DNA of 64,000 nucleotides from Marsupella aquatica (lineage: Eukaryota > Marchantiophyta): NCBI GenBank assembly GCA_973895155.1, contig OZ316895.1, positions 21,328,001-21,392,000 of the forward strand, written 5' to 3'. Position numbers and translations under genes: made by a program. Shown piece by piece: positions 48,566 through 62,134 of this stretch (position 1 is its first letter; every line of letters begins with the position of its first letter). Under the pieces are notes generated by a model that was not told where the DNA came from, ran no database searches, and saw only the letters and a list, made by a program, of their open reading frames with translations.

Positions 48566-51500
48566 TGGTACCTCCATGACCACAACTCTTCCCTATCGCA
48601 ATATGTGAATCACCTATTTTCAAGCCAGTCACATTAGTCCAAAGAACCCTAGTGTGACTGTCACTGGAGCCACAACCAAGAGGTTTGAGATGCCCTATTC
48701 AACCATTTTAATTGATACGGTAGGTATTGCAATGTTAAGTTCTCTTAGTTCATTTTTACTCATTGTAGAATTTCCATTCTTAATTCCATTATTTGCCACA
48801 AAAGGCACAAAGGCTTGGTATGGAAGGAGAAATTTGCTTTTTGGATCCAGCATGAAAAAAACCAGTTTTGTGAGGCAAGGTTTTGAAATACTTTCTTAGT
48901 GGGTTGCAAGCATCGCAAAGTTGTTGTGCGGTGCATGGTCGCAGCATACTGTTTACTCTCCCCAAACGCAGCTGCAATAAAAAGAAGTGTCTGAGGGTAC
49001 CCAAGAGGGGAAAATGTCACAACATAAAGGCAGCTGATGTTCAAGCAGGCTTTAACTTTTAGGGTGAGGGACAGGAGAGCGCCTTGCTATGCAGGTCGAG
49101 ACTCTCCTTCTATTAACCCACTTACCCCCAAAAGTGTTTCTCAAATCTGTCTTACAAGAACTCACTGATATATATTGAAGCAGAGATGATGCCCCAAGGA
49201 CTCAGGCCCCATCAATAGCACATGGCAGGGAAGGACCCAACCAACCCAAGGGACATCCCGGCACCAAATAGGCCAGGGGTACAAGACCTCCCAAACCCGC
49301 CCCACCAAAAACCAAAATAAATATCAGTGAGTTCTCTTTCTCATATTGCATAACACAGTAAACTGTGACTGTGATTACCTAGGTAATGAACATTCACTCA
49401 CTCTAAGGGGGATCCCTTACAGCACACAATGTTTTTATATCATTGACGCCCTAATAATAGTACAAATTTTTTTGTATTCTCTTACCCTTTTTAAAGAATT
49501 TCTCAGAATTCCTTCTTGGTAATGCCCAAATTGGATTAAGCCCTCCTGTTCTTCCACAAATTTTTATTAGTCTTCCATAAAACCCAATTAAAAATAATAA
49601 TTTTTAAAAATTCATGTACTTGTTCATGCGTGATGGTCCAGGAAAATAAGCAATGGCCCGGAGGAATTTAAACTTTTTGTGTTAGAAAATGAGAAACTTA
49701 CAACTAGAAGAGAGGGCTAAGTCAATGCATGCAAAATCTAACACCATGAACATCAAATCACAATAAAATGTGTTCCAACTTAGTTTTAAGAACAAAATCT
49801 GGCTTATGCAAAACTCTGTAATCAAAAAAGCTATGTAAGCACCCAAGAGTTTTCCTCGTGGGGTTGGGGGAAGAGAGAGGGAAGCCCCACCCAAGTTTCA
49901 TGGTATGAAATGGAGAATGATTTTGCATGTGGTTGCCAATTGAGACTTCAAGAGCAAGTGATTGGTTCATATAATTAAAGTAAGCCATCTTATGATGGCC
50001 AAGTCACCCAATCCAAAACAACTTTCTACTCAATTTGATAAAGACTTGTGGTCGATAAGCTCCTTTTCAGTGAAGAGTTCACTGCCTTTTCCAATATATG
50101 TTCTTTGTTAGAGATTGGGAAGAAAGAATTCATGTAGGAACCTAAATGCATCTCCTCAAGGGTATCACTTCTGCAAAACGACACATCACGTGTGGCAAAC
50201 CATAGGGTCATTCTATTGGTTCTAAGGGAATGCTTAATTGTTTTTTAAAAGAAAATCAGGTCTTGTACATCCTATTTGAGACTATAGAAAAAGATAGGTC
50301 TCAAAACATCCATTTTTGAAAAACTCACAATTAATTGGGGTATACAATTTTTTAAAAGTTGTTTTACTTAAGTTGACTGAGTACCTGACCCAAAATGTTT
50401 GAGGTGATGTGGGGACTCCATGTAGTGAGAGCATCTCTTGGCTCCTAAGCTGCCACTCGGATGATAAATGTGGATCAAAAATAATGTCTCATGAAGCTTT
50501 TTGCAATAGGTAGGAGGAGGCAAAGCCTGAAATTAGATAAATGGCACGATGTATTTGGGCATGTATTAAGAGAGTAAGCATCGAAGGTGGCAACAAAATC
50601 TTACTAGAAGTAGTAAACAGTACCTAGAGTTGGGGTTGAGGCTTTTAGAGTGAAGCCTCTAGACAATAACCCCTAGGCCCCCACCAAATTTATGTCCATG
50701 GAAAGTAGTATGTGATACTATGTATCTAAAAAAAATGAGCATCCATCGTGATGATTTTTGTCATCGTCTATTCATATTCAAAGAATGGGCATTCTCGTAA
50801 ACCTATAAACTGTGGGGCATTGTTGGGTAGCGTCGTCAAGATGTGGTGTTATTGGGTATAGTTCCCAACCCACGCAGTGTAGGGAGGATTTCCAGGCTCT
50901 TGTTTGTGGGATGATCGATTGGCCTCTTTCCCCAGGGGTTTCCCTTCACTGCCCGCACCAAAAAGCCAAAAACAATCCATGCATACTTGTAGCTAGCTAG
51001 ATCTGGACCCAAAATCCTAATAAAACCTACCCTGTACCCGAGTTAGTTTTTACTGGAGTTACCTTAGTAGGGCATTCCAAAGCAAGGCCGTGATGAGTCA
51101 CAAGTTGGCCACAAAGCAGGCCGTAAAGACTTACGAGAATGGCCATAAAAGTTGTGGGAGACCAAAGTTGGCTTCCGTAAGAAAGTGCCGGGGCCACTGA
51201 CCAAAACCCATAACTTTAAATCTGAGACTTTTAATTCGAGCCATCACAACATAGAGTCATCACAACATCGCATCATCCCGGGACAGAAAGTGGCAGACAT
51301 TGTGTATTAGTAGATTGCTATTGTGACCGTGTATCAAGGTAATAGGCTTGGGCTTATCCGACAGGGGCGGGCCAAAAGAACTTACTCTGAGAGGAGGTAT
51401 CCATAAGTCATCCCTTATGGCACAGGTCAATGCACACACCCCGTGCAACCAATGGCCCGTAAAGTCTAGTCGTAAAGTGTTTTATGGGCACAATTGGTGC

Positions 51501-51690
51501 CCTGTAACTTTTCCTAATGAACCTATTTTGGGGAACCCTAATAGATGGTCATGCAATGCCACATCACTTTCCTTAACTTTTACCCTAAACTTGGCCATTG
51601 TCTATGCATGTCCATGCCAAATGGGGCATGGGCATCAGCTAGCATGAATCCAACTGTCAATTGAGGTCAAAAGTTACTCTTCAGGGCTTT
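48566..51690. other. Intergenic region, no supported gene
   Basis: AT-rich sequence with only short, unrecognised ORFs. Small motifs such as AGTGAAGCCTCTAGAC at about 50650 link it to the tandem repeat at 51698-51815. Confidence 0.35.
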
Positions 51691-51697
51691 TCTCTAG

Positions 51698-51815
51698 AGT
51701 GAAGCCTCTAGACGTTGACTGTGGGGCCGTAACTGAGGTTGGGGTGTGGGTGGTCTGCAGTGAAGCCTCTGGACTGTGACTTTGGGGGCGTAACTGAAGT
51801 TAGGGTGTGGGTAGA
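51698..51815. repeat. Tandem duplication, 2 x about 61 bp
   Basis: AGTGAAGCCTCT-GAC is followed by GACT(GTGGGGCC/TTGGGGGC)GTAACTGA and by GGGTGTGGGT in each copy. The first core is at 51699 and the second at 51760. A third isolated core lies at about 50650. Confidence 0.8.
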
Positions 51816-54800
51816 AATGAGGATTGGGGCAGGGTGAGTTTGTGAAAATGACGCAGTATGTGAGGAGTCACTAAAAACAGTTGCATACAAAGGGTGGACG
51901 GGCAATGGGCTTGAATGTCATCATGTCTATTTGCAATTTAATAAGGAAAAGGTAGACAGTCTTGCAGTAGCAAGAATGCTCCATTTGGTTACTCCACGAT
52001 CTGAAATGAGATTTTCCGTGAAGTCCTTGCGAATTTTGTAGTTGCATTTCCGTACCCAAAATGGTGACCTCCTCTAGTAACCTAGGGTTTCACTATTTTT
52101 TATGGTTATTTTTCCTTATCTTCAATAGATAACTTTACTAACATAAAATCCACGTGAAATGGCTACCAGTAATGGTGAATGGGTAGTGAGATAGATATGT
52201 GAGTCAATCATCCATTGAGAAAGGACATTCCAGAAAAGATAATGCATAGTAGGTCCTCCTTTTCATGCAATCTAAAACTCTCATGCAAACTTCTTTCTAG
52301 AATGATTGAAGTTGTCTTTTAGACATTCATCTGCCAAATGTAAGTATGTGGGGCTTGAAATTAAATCTTGGTGACTGTTGCTTGCGGGGTTGCTTGACTC
52401 ACTCAGGACCTCATTTCAAACCAAATGGTATGATATTTGATATGATTTGAAGCGACCTCTCTGTGTGGAGCAGGTTTCGGAACTGTGGAATATGGGTTGA
52501 ATGAAACACTTGGACTTATGGCTCCTCTTTTGGTCCATGGTGGCCATGACTATATGGCCAAGCTGGCCGCTTCACGGTCTATGTTTTGTTATCAGTCTTG
52601 GCTGCCCTAGAAAGACTCTCACAAAGCTGAAATTTGTTGGTAGCCAAGGTTAAAGCCAAATCAAAGGCCAATCCATGGCAAATGTGCTCATAAATGATGT
52701 GTCAAATGATCCTGCAAAACCATTCTCTTGCGGGAAGCTACAAATAGCTAAAGATCCTTAGATTCTACATGTAAGTGAAAGACATTTCAAGAGGATGTTC
52801 AAGGAGCTCTAGAAAATTTCCTTTGCAAACGACTCAAGGGTCTCACTACATAGAGAGCCCCCCATCACCTGCAACGTTTAAACCCTAAAATGTAAGTTAA
52901 ACATTTTTTAAAAAACCTTATAAGATGAAATATTCTTGGAATATTGCAGAAATTTGATTAAAAAGATACTAATGTCCTCACAAGACTCCAAATTGTATTT
53001 AAAGACCCTAAAGTTTTTCCACAAGAAATTTCTATTAAGTTTTCTCTTAAAACCAATAAAATTACCCTATTTTTTGACACACATGATGTGCCAATTCTAT
53101 GGAAGTGAAACCCCCAAGGCAAATGAGACCTTTATCATGAGTTTGATGGGCCAGTTTCACAAGTACATTAGGACATTCATTCATGGGCTGGTTACACATA
53201 ATCACCACTATTGTCTAAACAGGTAACTTTCATCAGCATATTTTGATGATGTTAGAGCATGCTCAAACCCTAGAAATCAATTGTAGATCTTTAGTAGTGG
53301 ATAATAGTGTCTAAGGTCCACTACTGTAGATCTCAATAGCGGCTTGCCCCCTTAGAGAACGTCCACATCGCACTTGCAGATTTAGTTACAAATAGTTAAA
53401 GTGGACCAGTAGATCACCACAATATTGCAGTGGTAGATCTTTATGATTGTCGACTAAGTTTACTTACCTTCATTTGAGTTTCATATTGGGCGGCTATGGA
53501 ACTCTTTTGCTTTTAATTGCTTTAACTCTATGGTACTTTCTTTGGCCCTTTTACTAAATTGATCCCTTTTTCTCCTCGTTTGAAAAGGAAAAATAAAGTC
53601 ATACACTTTAGTCTGTTGTTGTAAAAGGGAAATACTAGCTTTCGGAAAACAAACGAGTGCCATCTACACTCTAGATTATTAAGATGATTATCTGGTTTCT
53701 GTCCTTTGCAGAGTAATAGGACACCACATCTCATTGTTGTGGCCACATCCTGGGTAAGCAACTCCCAGTCCCAGTTGTATAAGCAAGTTTTAAATTTATC
53801 ATAATGGCCATACATAGAGTCTACAATCACAGGCTATTTTGCTATTTTAGTCAAGCTGTTGTACCTCTCAGCCTATGTAACTTAATAAAACCAAACTCTT
53901 TTTGTAGAGGACTTTTTTTAATCCCAAATTCTATGGAGCTTCAGAGCTTCTATGGAGCTCCAGATATAATTCCAAGCCTCCATGTGTCCAGGGTAGTGGT
54001 CCATCCAAGCATTACTTTCCTAGTTTGGTGACAGGGGAATAAAAATGGTACCTATAAGATATGTTTAAAACTAAATAGGTGGGAATATACAGCACAGTCA
54101 GACTGAGCTGCCTACCGCGTATTCGGCCACGACGACGGTCTGACACAAAAACAGGAGTACAGTCATCCGGGATACTCACTAATAGAAAAATGATTAAGGT
54201 TGCTCATGATTTCATGGGGGTCTGATAAGCTCAGGTTAATTAAGGTGGCCAGAAGGACACAACAAGATAAGAATAAAAGGGGCACAATCAAACAAAAGTG
54301 CACATGCAACTCGAGCCACACGCACATGATAAGCTAGACATCAAATTGTCAGCACAAGCTAGCCCATAATTGTGAAAAGACTGCAGAAGTCTTAAATATC
54401 CCATGTTTGAAAGCGAAAAGTCTCTCCATAATGAGGTTGATTAATAGATCTAGACCTCGGGAATTATAATGATGTGGTGTTTTTCCTTCCTCTTAACGTG
54501 GAGGAGTACAGTAACCTATACAAATACTTTCCAATTGATGACACAAGGTGGTCATTGTCAGGAGCGTAACCAAGGGTCAAAATTTCTTCTTCTCGTATTC
54601 GTTATGCTTCTTTTTGGAAACAAGACAAACATTAATGGAGAGTAGTGGGATCAATCAATACTCAGCGTTTTTCTTATCGGCTTTATCAATACTTCTTTGA
54701 TATCTTTTTCTTATCACCTCAAAATTATGCTGGCTACTTTAAGCAAAGGGAAAGAGTTTGACAATTTCAAAGATCATGAAAATTGGAGTTCAATCTGGTG

Positions 54801-55635
54801 GTAACTGGCGACCAGTCCCACTCGCCCCTGTTGCAAAGCAGTAGCATCCTCCTCAGGGATATTGCATGCTAGTCAGCACCTGGGACTGAACAACTTAAAA
54901 AAATCAGCAATCCAAGGCCTCCCTGCCAGTCTGTATTTGAATTCCTCCTGGGCAGGATGCATCTTTTGACAGATGGAGGTGTTAATTTGATGTTAATTTT
55001 GCCTCTAGAGAATTCAATTCAAAGATCTCTGCCTGTTTTCCTATCAACTCCATATTCTGATCATCACGCCTCAACTCGCTGCCCGGCTTAGGCAGACCCT
55101 TTGGAACTTCTAAACTTGCCAAATCTTCTTCCATCATGCCTCATTTTTGAATTCACATATGCCTTGCAGATGAAAACTATTGCTTCCCATAAACTGTCCC
55201 TGGGTAGGGGAGAGAGCTTTACAGTCCTCCCTACTGAGGGATGGCTTGTTCCAGTCACCAGTCCTCTCTACATAAACAGATGGGCTGTCCCCACAACCAC
55301 TACCTCCCACATTCCTTAAAGAAATGCTAATCAAGAAAGAGTTGGGGTTCAGAGTCTTATTCCATGCCTTCCATGGGTAGGCTTGAGGGTGGCTTTACAA
55401 GCCATCCGAGCCACTTCTTGTTCTAAAATTAAACTTGAGGCAGTCTGCAGTGTTTGAAATAAAGTTGAAAAAATTGCAAATCCCTTGAATGAAAGAGCAA
55501 AAGCTTGAAATTGTTGAAACCCCTCTAGATGTAGTCTAATATACTAGACAAAATATATAATACACATCTGCATTTACTTGGGCCCATTGCTGGCCTTGCA
55601 GGATTGGTAGACACCATATGTAAATGGGGCCCCAA
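51816..55635. other. Intergenic region, no supported gene
   Basis: Mostly AT-rich with short ORFs of no recognised family. The segment 52950-53125 is a copy of a dispersed repeat also found at 62905-63080. Confidence 0.35.
52950..53125. repeat. Dispersed repeat family B, copy 1
   Basis: The ordered blocks GATTAAAAAGA, ACTAATGTCCTCACAA, AAAGACCCTAAAG, TTCCACAAGAA, ATGTGCCAATTCTATGG and AGTGAAACCCCCAA recur with scattered changes at about 62905-63080 in the same orientation. Confidence 0.7.
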
Positions 55636-55640
55636 GTTCT

Positions 55641-55983
55641 TGTTGAGCATAGACGACAATCGCAACGGTAAGCACATGACACATCCAACTCTCAAGTAGT
55701 CGACACAAGAGATACGTGGTTCACCTCCTCGAGACTACGTCCATGGGAACACACAAGAGAGCTTTACTGAACTCTAAGCTTGTCGGCTATACCAAGTCTC
55801 TACAGTGTAAGCTCTCCTCATCTCTCAAGTGGCTCCATAACAATGAGCCTAAGTTCCACTTATCCAAGCAAACACCGCTTGGCATATAGTGTGCATCCTA
55901 GTTAATTTAACCATGTCTCCGACTACGGTTAGTCTAACTACGGTTACATGTCGTAACCCTAGACCTTGAGTAAATACCTAACA
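55641..55983. mobile_element. Solo LTR, copy 2 (343 bp)
   Basis: It begins TGTTGAGCATAGACG and ends ATACCTAACA. A perfect 5-bp target duplication GTTCT flanks it (55636-55640 and 55984-55988). It aligns along its full length, with scattered changes, to copy 1 at 10620-10974. No internal retrotransposon sequence is present. The perfect duplication confirms the element ends. Confidence 0.9.
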
Positions 55984-55988
55984 GTTCT

Positions 55989-57599
55989 ATTGAAGCAAAA
56001 CTGCAGCCATTTCACTCTGTGTCATTATGGGGTCCAGATTGAGAATGAACAATTTAAATAATTGGCCGTAAGATCTTGTAAACTAAGCCACCCTGAAGCC
56101 CTGGGATCATGCTTATCGTCCAATAATGCAGTGCTAGTTTTGTCATTGGATTCCCACCATGGAAGACTTTGATAGTCCATGCATACTTAGCAATTTTGGT
56201 GGCTTATCTGAGAAAATCATCACAACTTTGTGGAGAGATTCTTATCTTATTAAAATACAAACTCTCAACTTTGAATCTTGCACAACTTGGTCAGTACCAT
56301 TGCCCACCTATAAATGATGGACTCTCAAATAGTAGAGGCATCCAATAGTCTATAAGTATACCTCAATGTTGTAGGACGCAGTTGAATACTAAGGCAACCA
56401 TTACTTCCAAACTCTGAGATTCATTTCTGTCCATACCCAGTCACTAAAACATTAAAATAGAAGGAGATTCCTTAGTTGAGATGTCATCTCCCCAATGTGA
56501 GAACATCTTTCCAATTCCCATTCTGCCAATAGCATCATGATGACTATTGGATTTGCACCACAAGGATGCAAACGTGAGTCCCGCAATTGTGACTATGGAT
56601 TTTTTAATATATTGTTACTTCAATATATAGCGAAAGTCCACCTTCAATGATTACTTTACTGGACGACGTGATGTGCCCCCTTGTCCCCCCTTCCAAATTA
56701 TTCATCAGTAATTCAACGAGGCTCATGGATTAAAAAACTATTTTCAAATATGTTCAGACTATATAATTGTTATTTCCATAATTAACTACTTTTGTTCGAT
56801 GAGAATGATGGTTGTCTCCACAGTCAACAACGGGAGAAACCAAAAAGCCTGGAAAATCATTCATTATGCAGGAGTGTAAATCCAAACTTCCAACCCTTTG
56901 TGAAATTCTCACGAGCAGGTAACATTTATGGATATGCCGTTACACCTGACATGGCTGACAGCCAAATCGTCGTATCCTCCGCCCCGTAGACTTCGAATCC
57001 TTGAATACGTCACGCGCTACGCAATACAGTTCGTAGGTCTTTTCCCCTCATTATTTCGCACTGCGCTACAGCATACGGGAGTACAGTATTCCGTATCTCA
57101 TAATGACCCATCTTTTGACAGTATCGCATATGAGCCGTACATCTTTGAATCTGTGCGATCGACGAGCTCTGGACATCATACGTACGCCTTACGTACGGTG
57201 TCTATCCGGGACTTCCATTAGAGTACTATACAGGGCGAGTCATCATTTACCAGTACGGCGAGATTTACCAGTACGGCGAGTCTGTTACTGTGATGGTGAG
57301 GAGTGATTTACATACAGGTCGAGAAGTAATTGCCGTTGGGTACATCCGTTACGATTACTGAGCAACGGAAAAACGCCTGGAGTAGACGATGTTGTTTTCC
57401 GTCCCGCACCGTTCGGTTCCGTTCCGTTCCAGTTTGTCCCGTCCTTGCTCCGGCGCATGGTTCGGCGGCTGTGTAGCGAACGGAGATGGATGGACGAAAG
57501 ATTCCCCACTGGAAGGGCCGTGCGGTTCCGTTTCTGTGACTGAGAAAAGAAAACGTCCAACGTGGTTGAGGCTTGGAGTAGGGAATTTACCGTAAATAC
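55989..57599. other. Intergenic region, no supported gene
   Basis: The sequence is AT-rich to about 56900 and then more GC-rich, with several overlapping short ORFs on both strands (56928-57595). None shows a recognisable domain. Confidence 0.35.
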
Positions 57600-57870
57600 A
57601 GTGTTTACGCTGGCAGTTGCTCCCCCTCCCAAAAGAAACAGAAAAAGAAAAAAAGAGAAGGGAGAAATGGGATCCAATCTATCGTGCTATTTCCCCAAAA
57701 GAAACAGAAAAAGAGAAGGGAAAAATGGGGGGGGGGGGCCAATTTATCGGTTCTATTTCCATTAAATGACCTAGAAACTCCGAGACTGCTCTGTAAAATT
57801 CACTACTAAAAAAAAGAAAAAGGACCCATTATTTCATAAGGGAAAAACAAAGTACAATGAAATAAAAGCA
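57600..57870. repeat. A-rich dispersed repeat, minus copy of 33895-34180
   Basis: An AAAAGAAACAGAAAAAGA-type block occurs twice in tandem (about 57629 and 57697), then AAAAACAAAGTACAATGAAA near 57844. These are the complements, in reverse order, of the blocks at 33.9-34.2 kb. Confidence 0.6.
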
Positions 57871-58017
57871 AAAGGGATTTGGACAGACGGAAAGACACCC
57901 ATTGGCTTCAAAGACAAGGAGGCAAGAATAGGACATTTAGGGGGACGGGTACTTGGAAGGCCGTTTATGTCTCTGGGTACCCGCTGCCCTCATATTGCTG
58001 CCCAAACTGTCTATATT

Positions 58018-58226
58018 GACTTAATTTAAATACCATGAGTGAGTGCTCCATGGATGTGCATGAGGGCTTGGGTGGAGTGGTTGCACAGTCGTGTGGTTGT
58101 AGTGACTTAATTTAAATACCATGAGTGAGTGCTCCATGGATGTGCATGAGGCTTGGGTGGAGTGGTTGCACAGTGGTGTGGTTGTGTGTGGAGGCACAAT
58201 CGCACAGGTCAAGGGTTTGAAACTCT
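58018..58226 (+). repeat. Candidate tRNA-derived SINE with a duplicated head
   Basis: Two tandem units of about 86 bp (58018-58102 and 58103-58187) are nearly identical, starting TGACTTAATTTAAATACC. The second unit carries an A-box-like TGGGTGGAGTGG (58154-58165) and is followed by a B-box-like GGTTTGAAACTC (58214-58225). The first unit has only the A-box part. The 3' tail and target duplication were not found, so the SINE call is tentative. The tandem duplication itself is certain. Confidence 0.5.
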
Positions 58227-61200
58227 TGGGGGATGATGGTTCCTTTTAAACAAATCTCACCCAAAAATGTGATTCAGACAGGGTTTTGTGACTCATGGAG
58301 AAATGCCAAATTTTCAATTTTAGTGGACAGCCTGAAGGCATGAGTGGGCACAGGCAGGTACAAAGGTCATTAATGATACTTCAGGAACTCGTATTGCTGA
58401 ATGGATGGACCACCAAAGGAATCCGCAATACTCACTTACTCGCTGGTTTATTATTAACTCGGGTACTGAACTGACATGTTGTCTCTCACTTCCAAACTGC
58501 CAATAGGTACCATTATTTGTCAGCATTAGATCACACTATTGTGCTGATAGATTTCTAGGTTTTGGGGGTATTATTTTTGAGTTGGGTGTTTATTTTATTT
58601 TTGGACCTCTTTTGCTTTTACTCGGTTGTATTTGATTCGCCTGTTTCTAAAATTGTTCCTATGCGAGTAAAAAAGGAAACTGTCAACACTTTTATAGGTT
58701 CTTCGTAGGTTTCACTTCCTCGATGGTGGGACCAAAACATGAAGAGCTGGTAAACACTACTGTATAAATGCAGGAGCTCTATAAATGCAATTTTAAGTAC
58801 AGTCCAAAAAATAGAAATGATTAGTATGTTGAAGTACGAGCCGATATACTACGAAATAGTTCATGACAGTATGCTACACTACTACACATGTGTAGATCCT
58901 ATGATGATCCTGGAAGAAAACAAATACATTTCCAATACAGCTGGTAATAATGTTGCTTTGATCATAGTGCCCATTAATGTTTCATTATTGACAGTGTCCA
59001 AATTTTTTATCACTAGAATCTCAAGATACAATAACTGTCTAATACTCTAATAAGACCATGCCAAGGCACAATTACAATCTTTGGATTGTAGTGATTGATG
59101 GCATTTTCCACCTTCTGTCTCACAGTTCCTGCATCTTGTTTATTTGTAACTTGGCTGAAGATTGCTGAGCCTTGAGAGATATTCCTGATGGACAGGTAAA
59201 TTAAAAAAGTGTTACGTGATGGACTCAGTAGGCCCAATGAAATTTCGGGTACTCGATTTAAGGTACACCAATTGTATGGATCACTCAAGGGGCTTAATCA
59301 AATAACACTTTTCATTTTGGGGGTCCTGCATGTATACCTCTCGAGTCTGGAAAGCTTGCTGAGATACACTTTCCTGCAATTATCTGTACTTCAGCCTCTG
59401 GGAAACCAGCCTCATGTCGTCTTTTACCAGCAGTTTTGAGGAGCTGAATCTCTTGACTGGTTTTGGAATTTCTCTGCAAACCCCAAAGGAAAAGGTGACA
59501 TCGCTATCAAGGAATGTTAAACATCCAGTTTTACTACACTCACCCCAAATCACTAAACCACCTACTTTTGATGATGTGATAGCACCCTGGTGCATCAATG
59601 TCTGGGCTGATTTAGAGTGTATGTAGTAAGCTCAAGGGTGGGCTTCATATTCTCCTATTCAATATTTGCTTACACATTGTCAAACCCTCTACATGAGCAA
59701 GGTCATTACTTCTTTTTGAAAGAAAGGGAAACCCTGACCTAGAAGTTGCCTAGCAGGCCCTGGGCAATGGCTCTGTAGGTCATTGTAGGGTCCAAATTTA
59801 ATCTTAGGAAGAATAAAAGAGGCAATGGGCCTCAAGCTTATTTTAGCTTCACTCTTATGGCAAGGGCCAATGTCCTGTCAAAGTCTATGTGTGTTTTGCA
59901 GCCAGGACTGAAAATCAGTCATAAAACAATTAAACAGGAATTGCATTTAGTGGGCAGGCTTAGAAGGGGGGACAATACGACACTAGCCAAAATTCTTCTG
60001 TCCAATTTTTATTCTAGCTAACGCTACCTTCCCCCCGTCCATGACAAAAAATAAATTGTATATTATTTTGATTGGTCAAGTGAGGAGCTCTGATTCTCTG
60101 ACCCGTTTCGTTTCTAGGTTTTCCTTAGTTTGTAGGTTTTCAAATCCCACATACACTAATTTACTTTCTAGGCTTTAAAGTCCCACATAAGACTAATTTA
60201 CTTCTTGAGTTTTTGAAGATCAGCAAGAGACTGCAATCCCAGCTCTATTGAAGAGTGAAAATTTAGGGTTTAGAGGTTAGTGAAACCCTTCACTTATCAT
60301 GGAAAGAGTCATTAAGGGTTTCTCAAATACGTATACAAATTCCTAGAGAAAAATTTGCAGAGAGCTGGGAGCCCTTTTCCCATGCCTTCTTCTTCTTCTT
60401 CCAATGTCATGCAAATCATCCACTCCTATCTGGTCAAAATTCCCCTCCACCCAACCCCTGTTCCTTAGAAATTCAGTTTGTTGTCCATACCTTATGCTAA
60501 AATTCCATATTCCCTCCCCTTTACTTTCCCACCTCAAAAATCTACATCAACCCCTGTAAAAGAAAATCCTCCTCCCTCATCTTCCCCCCCCCCCTCCCAT
60601 ATCCTCTCCTTCCCAACCTTCCAATTTATATTCACTCCTTGCCTCTGTCCCCCTGCAACCTGTTTTCCTCCTCCTGCCTCATTTTCTTATAAGGTTCCAT
60701 CCCTTTTTAAAGGCCTCATCCCTAAAATTAGCAAAACAAAGACGCATACAAAAGGCCATATGACTCCATTACTAAACCTTCCTGACCGTGGGTCCTTGGC
60801 TAGAGATCGACTTAGCTTCAAATCCTTGATGAGGGCCTTCTTTACCCAGCCACTACTGAAATAAATATATATCCTTATAAATAATTATTAGATGGGTCCT
60901 ACATATTTTAGACTAGGCCAATTCAACTCACTCAATAAATGTGGCCACTTTTTGAGGAAATCAGACATCCTACAGCTAGTGGCTAATGATCAAGAGATAG
61001 TAGTAGAAAACATAGGTCAAATTTGCCAAAACCTTCCTCTAACCCCCAGTTGGATGTACTAGTTCGTTCAAGATCTGACGCTTTTGCCTTATTATCAGGA
61101 AAGACCCAACAATTCTATACATTATTATATGTATTCATAAATAAAGATTTCATGGGTTTACACATATTTTCCCTCCTAGACATGGCCAGTTGAACTTCTC

Positions 61201-62134
61201 AAAAATACAAAACTCAGTGGCACGGACAATGGAGAATTAGAGGTGGCACACTACACGAGGGATGACACATTGCTCAATGCGTTGACAATGCTCCAGAATC
61301 ACCTATTGATTGCATAATAGTTAGTCTTAATTAGTAATCATTTACTTCAAAAGTGCACAAAAGCAATCATATAAATTGCTTAATCAGTTAGTTTAATAGT
61401 AGAAATGCTACAGTTCTGGGGATGCGTGCGTAGACATAGATTCCTGCCATTCCACAAAAGCGATGACGCCAGCTTGAGGCAAAAGCCTGAAGAATGTGGG
61501 AAGACGGATTGAAGTTATCCTTATCTTAACTCATTGATAAGTACAGATGATTACACTTGATCCTTGATACTCTTTATTGGTATCTTTGTGAGTTCTAGTA
61601 ATCTGAAGCCGGGATGGACCCATACCTTGTTCTTATCCATCCCCATGGAGTTCATAAAGTAATCATTGAGTTTACACCAAATAGAAAGAATGGAACCAGT
61701 TGCTTATTGCAGTTAACTACTTTGCTAACCTTGTGGAGAAAGTAGTTGGGAAGCCAGACAACCGTGTGGAGAAAATAGTTGGGAAGCCAAGACAATTTTC
61801 TGCAAAATCCCTCTCCTCAATGTAATGTTGTCCGAATGCTTAGTAGACCCCTTCTGGAAAAAGTTTGCTTAATCAACCCCCTTGATACTTTTCCCCAATC
61901 TGGATAGTTGATGGACCTTTCAATCTCAGATCTGGACCGTTGATAGACCTCAGAGGGTCGATCAAGTAACAAGTTTCATTTTGGGGGTCCATCAAGCAAA
62001 TACCTCACAATGTTCCTTGGAGAAGTACGGAGTTTCGTCTTGAAGCTAAGGTCTCAGCCCAGTTGATAGCAAGCAAAATGGATCGATGAGATTGAAAGTG
62101 AGATAAAAAAAACATTTGCACCACTCCATTGTTT
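58227..62134. other. Intergenic region, no supported gene
   Basis: AT-rich with short ORFs. The longest, 60478-60864 on the plus strand (128 codons, Pro/Ser-rich first half), has no recognisable family and no visible splice context. Confidence 0.35.

Noticed and set aside
57285-57677. Minus-strand ORF of 130 codons with a signal-peptide-like start
   Set aside because: The hydrophobic start is encoded by the A-rich dispersed repeat read backwards, and the rest has no domain.
60478-60864. Plus-strand ORF of 128 codons, Pro/Ser-rich
   Set aside because: No recognisable family, low-complexity first half, and no splice or promoter context. Left as unassigned sequence.
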